A stretch of 64,000 nucleotides of DNA from Proteus vulgaris (GTDB taxonomy: Bacteria > Pseudomonadota > Gammaproteobacteria > Enterobacterales > Enterobacteriaceae): the NCBI GenBank assembly GCA_901472505.1, contig LR590468.1:62001-126000 (forward strand), in the 5' to 3' direction. The stretch's first letter is position 1; every line of letters starts with the position of its first letter. The translations under genes were made by a program, and so were the position numbers. Below are positions 30,968 to 41,501 of the stretch, piece after piece. The notes under the pieces were generated by a model, which saw only the letters and a list, made by a program, of their open reading frames with translations, was not told the origin of the DNA and did not search any database.

Positions 30968-31468
30968 TTAGTTTGTACGGCAAGGAACTTTTTCATTCAT
31001 TGAACAATAAGGTTCTTGTGCCAAAATCAGCCTGCCATCAGCATCTAAAGCAATAACTTCGCCAGGCTTAAAGGTAGTGCGCACTTTACCTGGTGTTCCA
31101 TCAATAGTGTAAAGCACATCATAGCCCACAATTCTGCGCTCTTGTCGATAAATCGGAATACATTCTTTGAATTGAGGATAAGGAAAATTTGCAATATTAC
31201 TGTTATTAAGTGCTTCAATCATATAAAACACGCGACATTCTTGCTCTGCCGGATGAAATCGTGACAATTTTTCTGGAGTAAAAGGCGTTGGTAAACCGAT
31301 TCGATGACAATACTCTTCTGTCACAAAAACCGTTGATTTAATCGGTGTAGCGGAAACGACATGAGCGAATTGAGGCTGGGGAAATACCCACCTCCATACA
31401 ATAAATGAAAGAATAGCTAATACAACGACTAGTCCTATCAGTGTGTACTTTCTGACATCAACACTCAC
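30968..31468 (-). CDS. umoD: UmoD-like/YcfJ-related envelope regulator of motility
   Basis: A 166-residue protein with one N-terminal membrane helix ('YTLIGLVVVLAILSFIVWRW') and a periplasmic domain. 'FAHVVSATPIKSTV' and 'IVGYDVLYTIDGTPGKVRTT' plus 'IALDADGRLIL' align with E. coli YcfJ, but the central glycine-zipper segment of YcfJ is absent and replaced by a Cys-containing stretch. Proteus mirabilis UmoD is a YcfJ-related upregulator of the flagellar master operon flhDC and swarming; position between mfd and ndh fits from memory. Periplasmic Cys residues (five visible) could form disulphides. A long AT-rich upstream region suggests complex control. Confidence 0.6.
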   Translation of the reverse strand: MSVDVRKYTLIGLVVVLAILSFIVWRWVFPQPQFAHVVSATPIKSTVFVTEEYCHRIGLPTPFTPEKLSRFHPAEQECRVFYMIEALNNSNIANFPYPQFKECIPIYRQERRIVGYDVLYTIDGTPGKVRTTFKPGEVIALDADGRLILAQEPYCSMNEKVPCRTN

Positions 31469-32240
31469 TTTTACCCCTTTTTATTTGTTTTGTCCTTAAT
31501 TGCTACAGATGCTCAATAAAAAGCCACTATTTTACGATAACTGGCTAATTTATTTATTATTCAATAAATGAATTCTCTATCTGACAGCTTAATTCAACAT
31601 CCATGCTGATTAACATAATAAGTAAACTACGTATTTATGACATGTTAAATACACCACTTATTTCTGTTTTAATTACTTAATTAAATAAATCCTCATCATA
31701 TTTTTAAGCATTATCTATTATATTAAGAGAGTTCTTAATTTATTTTCGTGAAAAAATTTAAACCGTTATACTATTTATAATACATCATTATGATAACACG
31801 AGGTTAACAATTGTTGCTTAAAAATAAGTGATAATTCATATTTAAAAATCTATTTTTAAGATTTATGAAAATATTTCATTGAATTAAATTTTAATAAAAA
31901 TAACATGTTAAGCTTATACTAATGCTTTTCACTTATTGTGTTTTAAATGCAAATCAGAGAAATACCATAACACTTTATTTGATAAATTAATGAATTAAAC
32001 ATCATTTTTTATTTAAGAAAAGTCTTAAATAATTTAGCATAATAATCAAAAATAGATCTTATCTTTAATATTACTCATTAACCTTAATGATAAAATTATA
32101 TTTACCATTGTCTTATTGAGCTTTAGTGTTATTCGTTATTTTTGATATAAACAGATAAATCATCTAGTCATTTATGCTAAGATTATTTATCTTATTTAGA
32201 TATTCTAATTTAATTATTTAATTTAAAAGAAAAAATAGAT
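31469..32240. other. Long AT-rich non-coding region upstream of umoD
   Basis: About 770 bp with no ORF I can support, very rich in A/T with many short A and T tracts. It lies between the umoD start and the ndh terminator, so all of it is upstream of umoD. It could hold the umoD promoter and nucleoid-protein (H-NS-type) sites; I can point to no specific motif. Confidence 0.5.
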
Positions 32241-32243
32241 AAA

Positions 32244-32268
32244 AAACCCTCATATAATACGAGGGTTT
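32244..32268 (-). terminator. Terminator of ndh
   Basis: An 8-bp stem AAACCCTC/GAGGGTTT with a 9-nt loop; on the minus strand it is followed by a T tract, 42 bp after the ndh stop. Confidence 0.8.
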
Positions 32269-32309
32269 AAAAAGATAACTTTTGTCTTATCAGAAAAGCA
32301 AAAGATAAA

Positions 32310-33617
32310 TCAATGAAGTTTTAGCTTGGGTCTAATCACTCGATTGATAGAACCAACCAACATCATAAGCCCTGTTTTGATGTAACCATGTAACGCAATT
32401 TGATGCATCCGATATAAAGAGATGTAAACAATACGAGCGATCCGTCCTTCGATCATCATGTCACCTTTCATCAAATTTCCCATTAAACTCCCTACCGTAC
32501 TGAATTTCGATAGAGAAACTAATGAACCGTGATCGGTAAATACATAATCTTTTAATGGTTTTTCTTTTAACATTGCTAAAATATTACTGTAACAACGGCT
32601 TGCCATTTGATGTGCTGATTGTGCCCTTGGTGGAACAAAACCACCTTCTTTTCTAGGGCAAGATGCGCAATCACCGATAGCAAAAATAGACTCATCGACG
32701 GTCGTTTGTAAGGTTGGTTTTACAACTAATTGATTAATGCGATTAGTTTCTAGGCCTGCAATATCTTTCATAAAATCAGGTGCTTTAATACCAGCCGCCC
32801 ACACCATTAAGTCAGCATCAATATGCTCACCTTCTTTTGTGTTTAATCCGCCTTCATCTGCACTTGTGACCATTGTTTTGGTCATAACTCGTACACCTAA
32901 TTTTGTTAACTCATGATGTGCTGCGCTCGAAATACGCACAGGTAATGCAGGAAGAATACGCTCTCCCGCTTCAACTAAAGTAATATTTAACGCTGATGGC
33001 GCTAATTTTTTTAATCCATAACTATTTAGCTGGCGTACTGCATTATGTAATTCAGCAGAAAGTTCAACCCCTGTAGCTCCCCCACCAACAATAGCGATAT
33101 TCACTTTACGATCTTCGGCTTGTGCATTGGCGTCAGCTGAATATTTTAAGAATAAATTCAGCATTTCATTATGAAAACGATGTGCTTGTTGTGGGCTATC
33201 TAAGAAAATACAGTTTTCTTTAATGCCTGGTGTACCAAAATCATTCGATTTACTGCCTAATGCCATAACTAAAATATCATAATCAAGCGTACGTTCGGGG
33301 ACGAGTAATTCTTGGTCTTCATCATAGATAGCCGCTAATGTAATATTTTTTTGTTCGCGATCAAGTCCGGTGAGTGAACCTAATTGAAAATTGAAATGAT
33401 GGTTATAGCCGTGTGCTAAATAACTTAACGCATCAACGCCATCATCTAAAGAGCCTGTAGCCACTTCATGTAATAATGGTTTCCATAGATGGCTATTATT
33501 ACGATCAACTAAGGTGATTTCGGCTTTTTTGCTGCGACCTAATTTATTGCCTAATTTAGTCGCAAGTTCTAAGCCACCCGCGCCACCACCGACAATAATA
33601 ATTTTTGTTAATGACAT
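32310..33617 (-). CDS. ndh: Type II NADH:quinone dehydrogenase Ndh
   Basis: A 435-residue single-subunit, non-proton-pumping NADH dehydrogenase on the inner face of the membrane. FAD site '[17 protein letters not shown]', NADH site '[17 protein letters not shown]', and '[18 protein letters not shown]' and '[11 protein letters not shown]' near the quinone side. The C-terminus is the amphipathic membrane anchor. A perfect FNR box lies upstream, consistent with anaerobic repression as in E. coli. Confidence 0.95.
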   Translation of the reverse strand: MSLTKIIIVGGGAGGLELATKLGNKLGRSKKAEITLVDRNNSHLWKPLLHEVATGSLDDGVDALSYLAHGYNHHFNFQLGSLTGLDREQKNITLAAIYDEDQELLVPERTLDYDILVMALGSKSNDFGTPGIKENCIFLDSPQQAHRFHNEMLNLFLKYSADANAQAEDRKVNIAIVGGGATGVELSAELHNAVRQLNSYGLKKLAPSALNITLVEAGERILPALPVRISSAAHHELTKLGVRVMTKTMVTSADEGGLNTKEGEHIDADLMVWAAGIKAPDFMKDIAGLETNRINQLVVKPTLQTTVDESIFAIGDCASCPRKEGGFVPPRAQSAHQMASRCYSNILAMLKEKPLKDYVFTDHGSLVSLSKFSTVGSLMGNLMKGDMMIEGRIARIVYISLYRMHQIALHGYIKTGLMMLVGSINRVIRPKLKLH

Positions 33618-33756
33618 TTAACGTCACTCCATAAAGATATTTACTGTTGTTATTTAAATAGCCTTAGTGAAATCTACTTATATAACGACAGTTAAATCGT
33701 TTCGGCTGCTATTTTTGTTTTCAAACAAGTTAATTGGAAAGATGGTCATACCAAAG

Positions 33757-33770
33757 TTGATTTATATCAA
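33757..33770. promoter_or_regulatory. FNR-binding site upstream of ndh
   Basis: TTGATTTATATCAA matches the FNR consensus TTGAT-N4-ATCAA in all ten specified positions. It is centred about 147 bp upstream of the ndh start codon. FNR represses ndh under anaerobiosis in E. coli. Confidence 0.75.
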
Positions 33771-34020
33771 AAATAGTTGAATATTCATATCTCTTTTTTG
33801 AAAAAATCGAGAGCAATGCGCCTTTTTCTGATTAATAAACAACTAAAAAAAACATTAAGACTAAATTTTTTAAATAAATACAAACTATTAAGGATAAAAA
33901 GTGAAGTTAAAGCGATGAAAACAGAATGTGATGAGCAGATAATGAATAGGTCATCTTAAACCAATTGCACTAAAGCCAAAAGGGACAAGAAGAGATAAAA
34001 ATATTATGCGGGAGACAATA

Positions 34021-34048
34021 AAAATGGATGGAAAACCCACCCATTTTT
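34021..34048 (-). terminator. Terminator of the nagZ-ycfP unit
   Basis: An imperfect stem AAAATGG-TGG/CCA-CCATTTT followed on the minus strand by a T-rich tract, 17 bp past the ycfP stop. Confidence 0.7.
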
Positions 34049-34064
34049 GGAAACAATTTTAGTC

Positions 34065-34604
34065 TTAAATTTTGCTATTAAACGCTTTAATTTTAAACAG
34101 ATGCTCAGAAAGACTTTTAAATTTATGCGTCTGGACTTCATCCCAAATCACAGTGTAATAAGGTGATAATTCATCAGCAGAGCGCTGGTTATCTAAAATC
34201 TCATCATTGCGGGATAATATCACTAATGCATTGTCTTTGTTCTTAGAACGAAAATCTTTAATACATTTCGTTGCGATATCTAAATATTCTTCAGGTCTAT
34301 CGATTTTATCTGTCATGTTTTCGTAAGGAAAAAGATTAGGGTTAATCATTACCTGACGAATATTACATAAGAAACCAATACGTTCTGCCCAATATCCCCC
34401 TAATCCAACACCGCAAATTAATACGGGCTCTTTAGTGGATTTAATCACTTTATCCGTTTCTTTCAGCAAATGTTGCATATCATGACGAGGATGCAAGGTG
34501 CTGTAACTGAGAAAACGAACATCAGGATCAATAAACTGTAGCTGTAAAACCTTCTCATGATTTCCAGGACTTGTGGAATCAAAACCATGTAAATATATAA
34601 TCAT
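34065..34604 (-). CDS. ycfP: YcfP esterase-fold protein
   Basis: A 179-residue alpha/beta-hydrolase-like protein nearly identical in pattern to E. coli YcfP: '[20 protein letters not shown]', '[20 protein letters not shown]', '[16 protein letters not shown]', '[16 protein letters not shown]'. The usual G-x-S-x-G nucleophile elbow is 'GVGLGG', without the Ser, so hydrolase activity is doubtful. I start it at ATG 34604, which overlaps the nagZ stop (ATGA); the longer in-frame start runs inside nagZ. Confidence 0.9.
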   Translation of the reverse strand: MIIYLHGFDSTSPGNHEKVLQLQFIDPDVRFLSYSTLHPRHDMQHLLKETDKVIKSTKEPVLICGVGLGGYWAERIGFLCNIRQVMINPNLFPYENMTDKIDRPEEYLDIATKCIKDFRSKNKDNALVILSRNDEILDNQRSADELSPYYTVIWDEVQTHKFKSLSEHLFKIKAFNSKI

Positions 34605-35620
34605 GCGCGCTCCTGCCATTGCTCCTGTAATTGGGTCAGCAACTGATTCGCTTTTTTCCAACGATCAGAGGTTTGTAGCTCACTCAATGTGTAACGACCT
34701 CGGTGATGGTACAATGTGGAAATGCGTTCTGCTTTGACTGAGGACAGGTTATCTAACACACTCACTGCCCCTTTTCTGTTATTACACACTAAAAGCATAT
34801 CACAACCCGCATCAAGGGAGCGCTGTGCTCTTTCTGCGTAACTTCCCATTATAGCAGCACCTTCCATAGATAAATCATCAGAGAAAATAACACCTTGGAA
34901 GCCGAGTTGTTCACGTAAAATTGATTTCAACCAGTAGGATGAGCCACTCGCTGGACGTTCATCAACTTGAGAATAGATAACATGAGCTGGCATAATTGCA
35001 TCTAACAATTGACGCTGAATAAAATCTTTAAAAATTGACATATCACGTTGGCGAATATCATTTAAAGAGCGATCGTCACGCGGAGTTTCTTTGTGAGAGT
35101 CAGCTCTTACAGCACCATGCCCCGGGAAATGTTTACCTGTTGATTTCATGCCTGCAGAACGCATGCCTTTAATGAAACTTTCTGCCATTGTCATGGCAAT
35201 TTCAGGAGAATCATGGAAAGAGCGCTCCCCTATCGCAATGCAGTTATGGCCTAAATCGAGGACAGGCGCAAAACTAATATCAATATCCATAGCAATCATT
35301 TCGGATGCCATTAACCATCCCGCTTCTTGTGCTAAATGACTCGCTTGATAGCTTTCATTTAATGCTGCATAGGATTGTGCTGCAGGTATCCGTGTAAAAC
35401 CATCTCGGAAACGTTGTACTCGCCCACCTTCTTGGTCAACGGCAATCACCAGACGTTCATGAGATGCATCACGAATTTGGCGAACTAATTCATTTAATTG
35501 TTCTGCATCGTGGAAGTTGCGGGTAAAAAGGATTAATCCACCGACAAGAGGATGCTTTAAAATTTCACGCTCTTCACTATCGAGTTCATATCCTTCAACA
35601 TCAAGCATTACTGGACCCAT
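34601..35620 (-). CDS. nagZ: Beta-N-acetylhexosaminidase NagZ
   Basis: A 339-residue cytoplasmic family-3 glycosidase that removes GlcNAc from anhydro-muropeptides in cell-wall recycling and so affects AmpC induction. The signature loop '[18 protein letters not shown]' with its catalytic His, '[18 protein letters not shown]' (here '[13 protein letters not shown]') and the nucleophile Asp in '[14 protein letters not shown]' are visible. It overlaps ycfP and lies downstream of thiK. Confidence 0.95.
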   Translation of the reverse strand: MGPVMLDVEGYELDSEEREILKHPLVGGLILFTRNFHDAEQLNELVRQIRDASHERLVIAVDQEGGRVQRFRDGFTRIPAAQSYAALNESYQASHLAQEAGWLMASEMIAMDIDISFAPVLDLGHNCIAIGERSFHDSPEIAMTMAESFIKGMRSAGMKSTGKHFPGHGAVRADSHKETPRDDRSLNDIRQRDMSIFKDFIQRQLLDAIMPAHVIYSQVDERPASGSSYWLKSILREQLGFQGVIFSDDLSMEGAAIMGSYAERAQRSLDAGCDMLLVCNNRKGAVSVLDNLSSVKAERISTLYHHRGRYTLSELQTSDRWKKANQLLTQLQEQWQERA

Positions 35621-35658
35621 AACATTCCTCTCTTTGTAATTGTGACAAGATAATGTCT

Positions 35659-36559
35659 TTAATTCGTCAGACTAAAATAGCGACGTAAAGGTTCAGACAT
35701 CATTAAAAATGATCCATCTTTTGTTTGTTGCCAACGGACTTCATACCACATTAGCATCATATAAAAAATGAATGATTCCCTTGAAAGAATACGTGCTCTT
35801 AATTCTCTGACAGAATAAGAGTCAGCCTCTTTCTGCTCTGTATAATGACAATGATACGAACAATAATAATCCAAAAAATGCCATTTGTTGCGTTTCATTC
35901 AGTTGATTTGTGGCAAAGAACGTCATTAATGAATCAGCTGTATCAATATCTGCAGCATATTCCCAATCAATAAATTTTATACCTGAATCACTAAGAAGAA
36001 TATTCTCAACATGCAAATCCATGTGAGCTGGCGCGTATTTTATGAGATTACATCGAGGTTGGCGTAAAAAATATTGTTGTAAACGTAGCCATTTAGCAGA
36101 TAACCGTTTTCTATCGACTCTTTGCCAATAAAGGGATAACTCATGATTTAAGTCAAGAGGAAAGCCTAACGGAGTTTGTTGATGTAACGTTGCTACTTTT
36201 TCCGCTAATGGCTTCAAATAAGTACTAAAAAGAGATTGATGAGAAAGGTGTTCGCCGGGTAACCAATGAAGAAAAAACCATTCTCCATAGCATGTTGCAA
36301 CTTTAGGTGATAAATCAGAGTCTGAAAGCTGTTTTAGAATGGCATACTCTTTTCTTCCGTGTACATAAAGTCCTTTTCTTTCATCCCCATAGTAGCGAGC
36401 AATCAAATCAATATCAGCATATTGAACACGAAAAGAGCCACCTCCCAACCCCGTTAATGCTGTTATTCTCCATTGACTTAATGCCGTTGCAGGAAAAAGC
36501 CTTTGCAAGGCATTAAGCAAACTTAAGTCATACCGATCACTCAATCTTATTGCGTCCAT
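35659..36559 (-). CDS. thiK: Thiamine kinase ThiK, probable frameshift
   Basis: An aminoglycoside-phosphotransferase-fold kinase that phosphorylates salvaged thiamine. The first frame has 'LGGGSFRVQ' and the catalytic loop '[19 protein letters not shown]' with '[15 protein letters not shown]'. The second frame has the C-terminal '[17 protein letters not shown]', which matches the E. coli C-terminus. The break is at plus-strand A6 35873-35878; one A fewer joins '[20 protein letters not shown]'. Corrected length is 299 residues, a little longer than E. coli ThiK (274). Its start overlaps the lpoB stop by 23 bp. Confidence 0.85.
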
Positions 36560-37118
36560 TCCAAAGAATTTCGCCAGAAGAAACCGACATTAACTGCATG
36601 CTAATAACGCGGTTATCTTTTTTGCCATCAACTGTTGAGAATAAAATATAATCTGCTTTTAAATGACGAGCTAATCCAATTGCGGCACTACGAAGACCTA
36701 AACGGTCTTCTCCTGATAAACCAAGCGCTTTTCGAGCTGACATCATTTGCGTATAAGGCACAGTTTGTAACGCACTAATACTATTAACAGATTCTATAAT
36801 TGTATTGGTTGCATTTACCGCTTGGATGTTTCCGCCAGAGTTATTTTTGACATTATCAATAACGATTAACTTACCCGCTTCTAAGTCATCAGTGACTGCC
36901 ATTTCTCTAATTAAAGGTGTTACCACCGCGCTCCAATTAATACGGGTGATCTTTGGTGGTGTCGGCACCACTTCAATCGGTGGTTCTATTGGTTTAGGTG
37001 GCTCAACAGGCTCAGTCGGTGTAACCGGCTCTACTGGTACAGGCGGTTGTTGTGGCAACATAGACGGACAACCTGCTAATAAAAACACAGAGATCGCCAC
37101 AAATAAAAGTCTTTTCAT
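36537..37118 (-). CDS. lpoB: Penicillin-binding protein activator LpoB
   Basis: A 193-residue outer-membrane lipoprotein that activates PBP1B. The signal peptide ends in the lipobox 'LLAGC'. A Pro/Glu/Val-rich linker (about 25-55) spans the periplasm and a globular domain follows ('WSAVVTPLIREMAVTDDL', 'LIVIDNVKNNSGG', 'ADYILFSTVDGKKDNRVI'). It is shorter than E. coli LpoB (213), mainly in the linker. It lies between ycfL and thiK as in E. coli. Confidence 0.93.
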   Translation of the reverse strand: MKRLLFVAISVFLLAGCPSMLPQQPPVPVEPVTPTEPVEPPKPIEPPIEVVPTPPKITRINWSAVVTPLIREMAVTDDLEAGKLIVIDNVKNNSGGNIQAVNATNTIIESVNSISALQTVPYTQMMSARKALGLSGEDRLGLRSAAIGLARHLKADYILFSTVDGKKDNRVISMQLMSVSSGEILWNGRNKIE

Positions 37119-37135
37119 ACTCGCGTTACCTTATC

Positions 37136-37537
37136 CTAAGTAAAGAGATAAACTCTGACATAACTAATGGTTTTATCTGGAACATCGGCGCTAATTTCAG
37201 TATCTCCATCACCAAGAATAGTCACATCATTTACATGTCCAGCAGGAGATACTTCAAGTCCTTGTTCGTTATACCAGTAAAAGCGATAGCGAATTGAAAC
37301 AGGATACGATTGTGTATTCGACAGCATAACAGTCGCTCTTGTACCGTTAGCATGGTGTTCAAGGGTTGGTTGTCCCGCAACAATCCCCACAACTAAGACA
37401 GAAGGTTCCATAATAATGGCCTGTTGACGATTAAAATAGAGTTTATTATCTGAATGAGATGATAAACACCCAGAGAGCAATGTCGTCATACACATAACGA
37501 TAAGTAACGAGTAAATAGCCTTACCTTGTCTTATCAT
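37136..37537 (-). CDS. ycfL: YcfL lipoprotein (DUF1425)
   Basis: A 133-residue lipoprotein: signal peptide with lipobox 'LLSGC', then 'MEPSVLVVGIVAGQP', 'ATVMLSNTQSYPVSIRYRF' and 'YWYNEQGLEV', all typical of YcfL. The fold is immunoglobulin-like; function is unknown. It is upstream of lpoB with a 17-bp gap. Confidence 0.9.
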   Translation of the reverse strand: MIRQGKAIYSLLIVMCMTTLLSGCLSSHSDNKLYFNRQQAIIMEPSVLVVGIVAGQPTLEHHANGTRATVMLSNTQSYPVSIRYRFYWYNEQGLEVSPAGHVNDVTILGDGDTEISADVPDKTISYVRVYLFT

Positions 37538-37576
37538 GTATTACTTCCTGTTATTTCGCTTTTAGTATCATGTCGA

Positions 37577-37927
37577 TTATTGGCTTAATAATGGCCCTAA
37601 TGGTCTGCCACCCAATAAATGCATGTGAATATGGAAAACTTCTTGCCCACCATGTTTATTACAATTCATCACTAGGCGATAACCATCTTCTGCAATACCT
37701 TCTTGTTGAGCAATTTTAGCGGCAACAACAAATAGGTGTCCTAACACTTGTTCATCTTCAACTGTAACATCATTTACTGTAGGAATCAGTTTATTAGGAA
37801 TAATCAAAATATGTGTGGGTGCTTGAGGCGAAATATCACGAAATGCAGTGACAGTCTCATCTTGAAAAACGATGTTAGCGGGAATTTCACCACGAATAAT
37901 TTTACTGAAAATTGTTTCTTCTGCCAT
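37577..37927 (-). CDS. hinT: Purine nucleoside phosphoramidase HinT
   Basis: A 116-residue HIT protein that cleaves P-N bonds in adenosine phosphoramidates. The HIT triad is in '[16 protein letters not shown]'; the N-terminus '[18 protein letters not shown]' is near E. coli HinT. ATG 37927 is preferred: AAGGTG lies 6 nt upstream and the conserved MAEETIF begins there; longer frames start in the intergenic region. Confidence 0.93.
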   Translation of the reverse strand: MAEETIFSKIIRGEIPANIVFQDETVTAFRDISPQAPTHILIIPNKLIPTVNDVTVEDEQVLGHLFVVAAKIAQQEGIAEDGYRLVMNCNKHGGQEVFHIHMHLLGGRPLGPLLSQ

Positions 37928-37969
37928 TTCCATCACCTTAATTATTTGTTTTAATCCCTGATTAATCAA

Positions 37970-38755
37970 TTAAGCAGGTAAGTTTTGAATATGAAAGAGC
38001 TTAGCAAAATTGCGCGTTGTTTGTAGCGCTAACTCTTCAACACTCACCCCTTTTAATACAGCCATATATTCTGCAACATCACGGACATAAGCAGGTTGAT
38101 TTTCTTTTCCGCGATGAGGAACTGGTGCTAAATAAGGGGAATCTGTTTCAACTAAAATTCTATCAAGAGGGACAATACGTGCAGCCTCCCTAATTTGTTC
38201 CGCATTCCTAAATGTCACAATGCCTGAAAAAGAGATGTACATTCCAAGATCAAGTAATGCAGTTGCGGTTTCTTTATCTTCAGTAAAGCAATGCAACACA
38301 CCGCCACACTCTTGCACTTTTTCTTCTTTTAAAATCGATAACGTATCTTCACGAGCACTGCGTGTATGCACGATTACAGGTTTGTTGACTTGTCGGCCAA
38401 TGCGAATATGTTCACGAAAAATATCACGTTGCAATGCTGCATTTTCTTGTTGGTAATAGTAATCTAACCCCGTTTCGCCTAAAGCAACTACATCAGGCGC
38501 AACCGCTAAGCGCGCGAGCTCTTCAACATCATGACCTTCATCTAAATTCAAGGGATGAATACCACAAGAGAATGCAATATTGTCACGTTTGCCAATAAGT
38601 TCACGCATCTTTTTGACCCCCGGTAACGTTGTTGCTACAGCTAACATATATTGAACATCACGCTGCTGTGCTTTTTCGACAACATCATCAATATTTTTGT
38701 GTAGTTTTTCATAATCTAAGCTGTCGAGATGGCAGTGTGAATCAACTAAAAACAT
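37970..38755 (-). CDS. ycfH: TatD-family metal-dependent hydrolase YcfH
   Basis: A 261-residue TIM-barrel metallohydrolase. Metal ligands: 'LVDSHCHLDSLDY', the Glu in 'VALGETGLDYYYQ', 'VIVHTRSAREDT', 'GVLHCFTEDKETA' and 'ILVETDSPYLAPVPHRGKEN'. Relatives are DNases or D-Tyr-tRNA deacylases. It lies downstream of holB as in E. coli and is probably in the same transcript. Confidence 0.93.
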   Translation of the reverse strand: MFLVDSHCHLDSLDYEKLHKNIDDVVEKAQQRDVQYMLAVATTLPGVKKMRELIGKRDNIAFSCGIHPLNLDEGHDVEELARLAVAPDVVALGETGLDYYYQQENAALQRDIFREHIRIGRQVNKPVIVHTRSAREDTLSILKEEKVQECGGVLHCFTEDKETATALLDLGMYISFSGIVTFRNAEQIREAARIVPLDRILVETDSPYLAPVPHRGKENQPAYVRDVAEYMAVLKGVSVEELALQTTRNFAKLFHIQNLPA

Positions 38756-38831
38756 AACTTACTCTCATTTATCTGATATAACTTATAGGTGTTTCTATTA
38801 CAGCTAAATCACAATTAATTTTATGTAGCTA

Positions 38832-39815
38832 TTAATGTTGTGTGACTAACTGATTTTCCCAATCTAGCAGTTGTTCTGCCAATAATAATTCTTTATTTAA
38901 GGCTGGAATGGTCATTAACTGATAACGACATTGTTTCCATCCATCAATAATGGTTAACAAGATATTTGAAGACCATTGTGATAACGCCATAATTAAAGGT
39001 TGTTGATCTTGGTTAATACAATAGCCTTGTGCATTCGTTTGATACTTTAAAGCATCAAGTAAAAGCGATAACAACCAATACAAGCGACGCTCTGCATTAT
39101 CTTGATTTAGTTGTGGAAGAAATCCAAATAAATCACGTTGTTGCAAACTCGAATATAACACTTGGCAAAAAGTCTCTCTTTCTTGCCATTCTTCTTTCAG
39201 TAATGAGAGTGCTGCTATTGGTGCATTCTGCGATAAATTTAACGCAGTTACACTATTAGCATAAGGTACATTCGGCAGCTGTTGTTGTATCCAATATGAC
39301 GCATGTTGATGATCAGGAGCCACTAAATGGTAATAAAAACAGCGGCTACGCAATGTGGCTAATAAAACTTCAGGTTGCTGACAATTAAGTAAAAAATACG
39401 TATTTTTAGGCGGTTCTTCCAACGTTTTTAATAATGCATTTGCAGCCGCTTCAGTTAACGCTTCAACCTCTTTGATCCACACAACTCTTGCACCACTTTG
39501 TTGAGCATGCTGCTCTAGTTTTTCTGTCACTTTTCTAACGGCTTCCACACCAATAGATGTCTTACCCTTTTCACTTTGTAAAAGGTGCCAATCCGGGTGT
39601 GTTTCGGCAAGCATCAAGCGACAACTGTGGCACTCATTACAGCTTTTTAATCCCTGTTTATTCTGACACATTAACCAACGACTTAATCCATAAGAAAGCG
39701 CGTCTGCTCCCATGCCTTCGATCGCATGTAAAAGCAGAGCATGATGGCCACGCTCTTCTTGATACATGCTAATAAGTTGCCGATATGCCTGATTTAGCCA
39801 AGGATACCAATTCAT
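38832..39815 (-). CDS. holB: DNA polymerase III subunit delta prime
   Basis: A 327-residue clamp-loader subunit. The AAA+ domain lacks a working Walker A, as usual for delta'; the zinc module is visible ('[19 protein letters not shown]'). '[19 protein letters not shown]' and '[19 protein letters not shown]' contain the conserved sensor and SRC motifs. Its start overlaps the tmk stop by 4 bp. Confidence 0.93.
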   Translation of the reverse strand: MNWYPWLNQAYRQLISMYQEERGHHALLLHAIEGMGADALSYGLSRWLMCQNKQGLKSCNECHSCRLMLAETHPDWHLLQSEKGKTSIGVEAVRKVTEKLEQHAQQSGARVVWIKEVEALTEAAANALLKTLEEPPKNTYFLLNCQQPEVLLATLRSRCFYYHLVAPDHQHASYWIQQQLPNVPYANSVTALNLSQNAPIAALSLLKEEWQERETFCQVLYSSLQQRDLFGFLPQLNQDNAERRLYWLLSLLLDALKYQTNAQGYCINQDQQPLIMALSQWSSNILLTIIDGWKQCRYQLMTIPALNKELLLAEQLLDWENQLVTQH

Positions 39816-40459
39816 AATGCTTTATTTTCCTGCTGAGCTAGCCATGTAGTCAGTGTTTGGCGGATATCGGCTTGAACTTTCTCGATAGTTTGAGATGCAT
39901 CTATTGTAATAATAGAATCGTCACCTTGAGCCAATGCTTGATACCGTTCACGAGTGCGATAAAAGAAGTCCATTGACTCTTTTTCAATCCGATCTAACTC
40001 CCCCCTAGCTCGCGCCCTTGCAAGTCCAATGGCGGGATCTAAATCAAGATATAACGTTAAATCAGGACGAAAGTCGGCAAGAACCGTATTGCGAAGTGAT
40101 AGCATGAGATCTTTATCTAAACCACGTCCACCACCTTGATAGGCTTGGGAAGAGAGATCATGTCGATCGCCAATCACCCATTTACCTTCTGCTAATGCTG
40201 GTTTTATCACATTTTCAACAAGCTGAACACGCGCTGCGTATAACATTAACAGTTCTGCTTTATCAGTCACTTTTTCGCCTTCGATTCCTTGCTTAATAAG
40301 TTCACGTAGTTTTTCAGCAAGAGGCGTGCCTCCTGGTTCACGGGTAAAGACTAAGTTGGTGATATTTTTTTCTTTTAATGTATTAACAACGGTTTGAATT
40401 GCACTGGTTTTTCCCGCGCCTTCTAATCCTTCAATTACAATAAATTTACTGTTGTTCAT
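39812..40459 (-). CDS. tmk: Thymidylate kinase
   Basis: A 215-residue dTMP kinase. P-loop '[16 protein letters not shown]', '[18 protein letters not shown]', the DR motif '[19 protein letters not shown]' and the lid '[13 protein letters not shown]' are visible. It is coupled to holB and lies 2 bp after the mltG stop. Confidence 0.95.
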   Translation of the reverse strand: MNNSKFIVIEGLEGAGKTSAIQTVVNTLKEKNITNLVFTREPGGTPLAEKLRELIKQGIEGEKVTDKAELLMLYAARVQLVENVIKPALAEGKWVIGDRHDLSSQAYQGGGRGLDKDLMLSLRNTVLADFRPDLTLYLDLDPAIGLARARARGELDRIEKESMDFFYRTRERYQALAQGDDSIITIDASQTIEKVQADIRQTLTTWLAQQENKAL

Positions 40460-40461
40460 AA

Positions 40462-41484
40462 TTATCTTTGTTGTAAGCGTCGATATTGTGCGACGGCTTT
40501 ATTATGTTCATTGAGTGTGGTTGAAAATTTATGACCACCCGTTCCATCTGCAACAAAATAGAGATAACGCGTATCCGCTGGATGTGCAGCGGCTCTGATT
40601 GAGGCGACCCCTGGCATCGCAATTGGTGTTGGTGGCAATCCATCAATTTGATACGTGTTATAAGGGGTATAACCATTTAAATCACTACGATAAATCGTAC
40701 CTCGATATTTATCACCTAAACCATAAATTACAGTAGGATCGGTCTGTAATCGCATATTGGCTTTTAATCGATTAATAAATACAGACGCGACCTTTGTTCT
40801 TTCAGCCTCAATCCCCGTCTCTTTTTCAATAATTGATGCCATGATAAGCATTTCATAAGCTGATTTATACGGTAGACCTCTATCTCGTTTAATCCACTCT
40901 TCTTCTAATGTTTTTTCCATTTGTTGATAGGCGCGTTTTAAAATTGCGACATCTGTCGTACCCGCTGTGTAATGGTATGTATCTGGTGCAAACCAACCTT
41001 CTAGGTTAGCCATCTCGGGTTTTATCCCTATCTCTTCACGTAATTTATCGCTATCCATTGTATGTGCAATAGTCGTAAGTTGGGGGGCTTGCTCAAAAAT
41101 AGACTGCCAATCTTTTAAACGACTCCCTTCAATAAAACGGATGGTAAATTGGGCTTCTTTACCACTGTTGATCAGCAACAAAACATCACGCAAAGACATA
41201 CCTTTTGTTAAACGATATGTACCTGCTTTAAATTGACTAAGCTCTGGTTTTATTTTTAGTAAAACTTGAAAATAATCGCCTTTGTTGAGTAGATTATTTT
41301 TTATAAGCAGTTGTTCCATGGCAACGCGCCCTGTTCCTGCTGGCACTGTGAGTAGCATTTCATCTTGCTTTACAACAACATTTTCTTCTAAAGCACGAAG
41401 ATGTTGCATCATATACAACGCAATTGCACCGATACTAATTAGTAAGGCAAAAAAAACTATCCATACTATTTTTTTTATCTTCAT
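40462..41484 (-). CDS. mltG: Endolytic peptidoglycan transglycosylase MltG
   Basis: A 340-residue YceG-fold enzyme, the E. coli length. One N-terminal inner-membrane helix ('[20 protein letters not shown]') precedes a LysM-like region and the catalytic domain, with the Glu in '[15 protein letters not shown]' and the conserved '[17 protein letters not shown]' and 'SPYNTY'-type '[16 protein letters not shown]'. It cleaves nascent glycan strands and sets their length. It lies in the pabC-mltG-tmk-holB order of E. coli. Confidence 0.94.
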   Translation of the reverse strand: MKIKKIVWIVFFALLISIGAIALYMMQHLRALEENVVVKQDEMLLTVPAGTGRVAMEQLLIKNNLLNKGDYFQVLLKIKPELSQFKAGTYRLTKGMSLRDVLLLINSGKEAQFTIRFIEGSRLKDWQSIFEQAPQLTTIAHTMDSDKLREEIGIKPEMANLEGWFAPDTYHYTAGTTDVAILKRAYQQMEKTLEEEWIKRDRGLPYKSAYEMLIMASIIEKETGIEAERTKVASVFINRLKANMRLQTDPTVIYGLGDKYRGTIYRSDLNGYTPYNTYQIDGLPPTPIAMPGVASIRAAAHPADTRYLYFVADGTGGHKFSTTLNEHNKAVAQYRRLQQR

Positions 41485-41501
41485 TTATAACTCATCAAGT
41501 T

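Noticed and set aside
33816..33959. A 47-codon ORF upstream of ndh, basic, starting 'MRLFLINKQLKKTLRL'
   Set aside because: Weak ribosome-binding site, very A-rich composition and no recognisable relative; it could be chance in AT-rich DNA, although a small peptide gene cannot be excluded.
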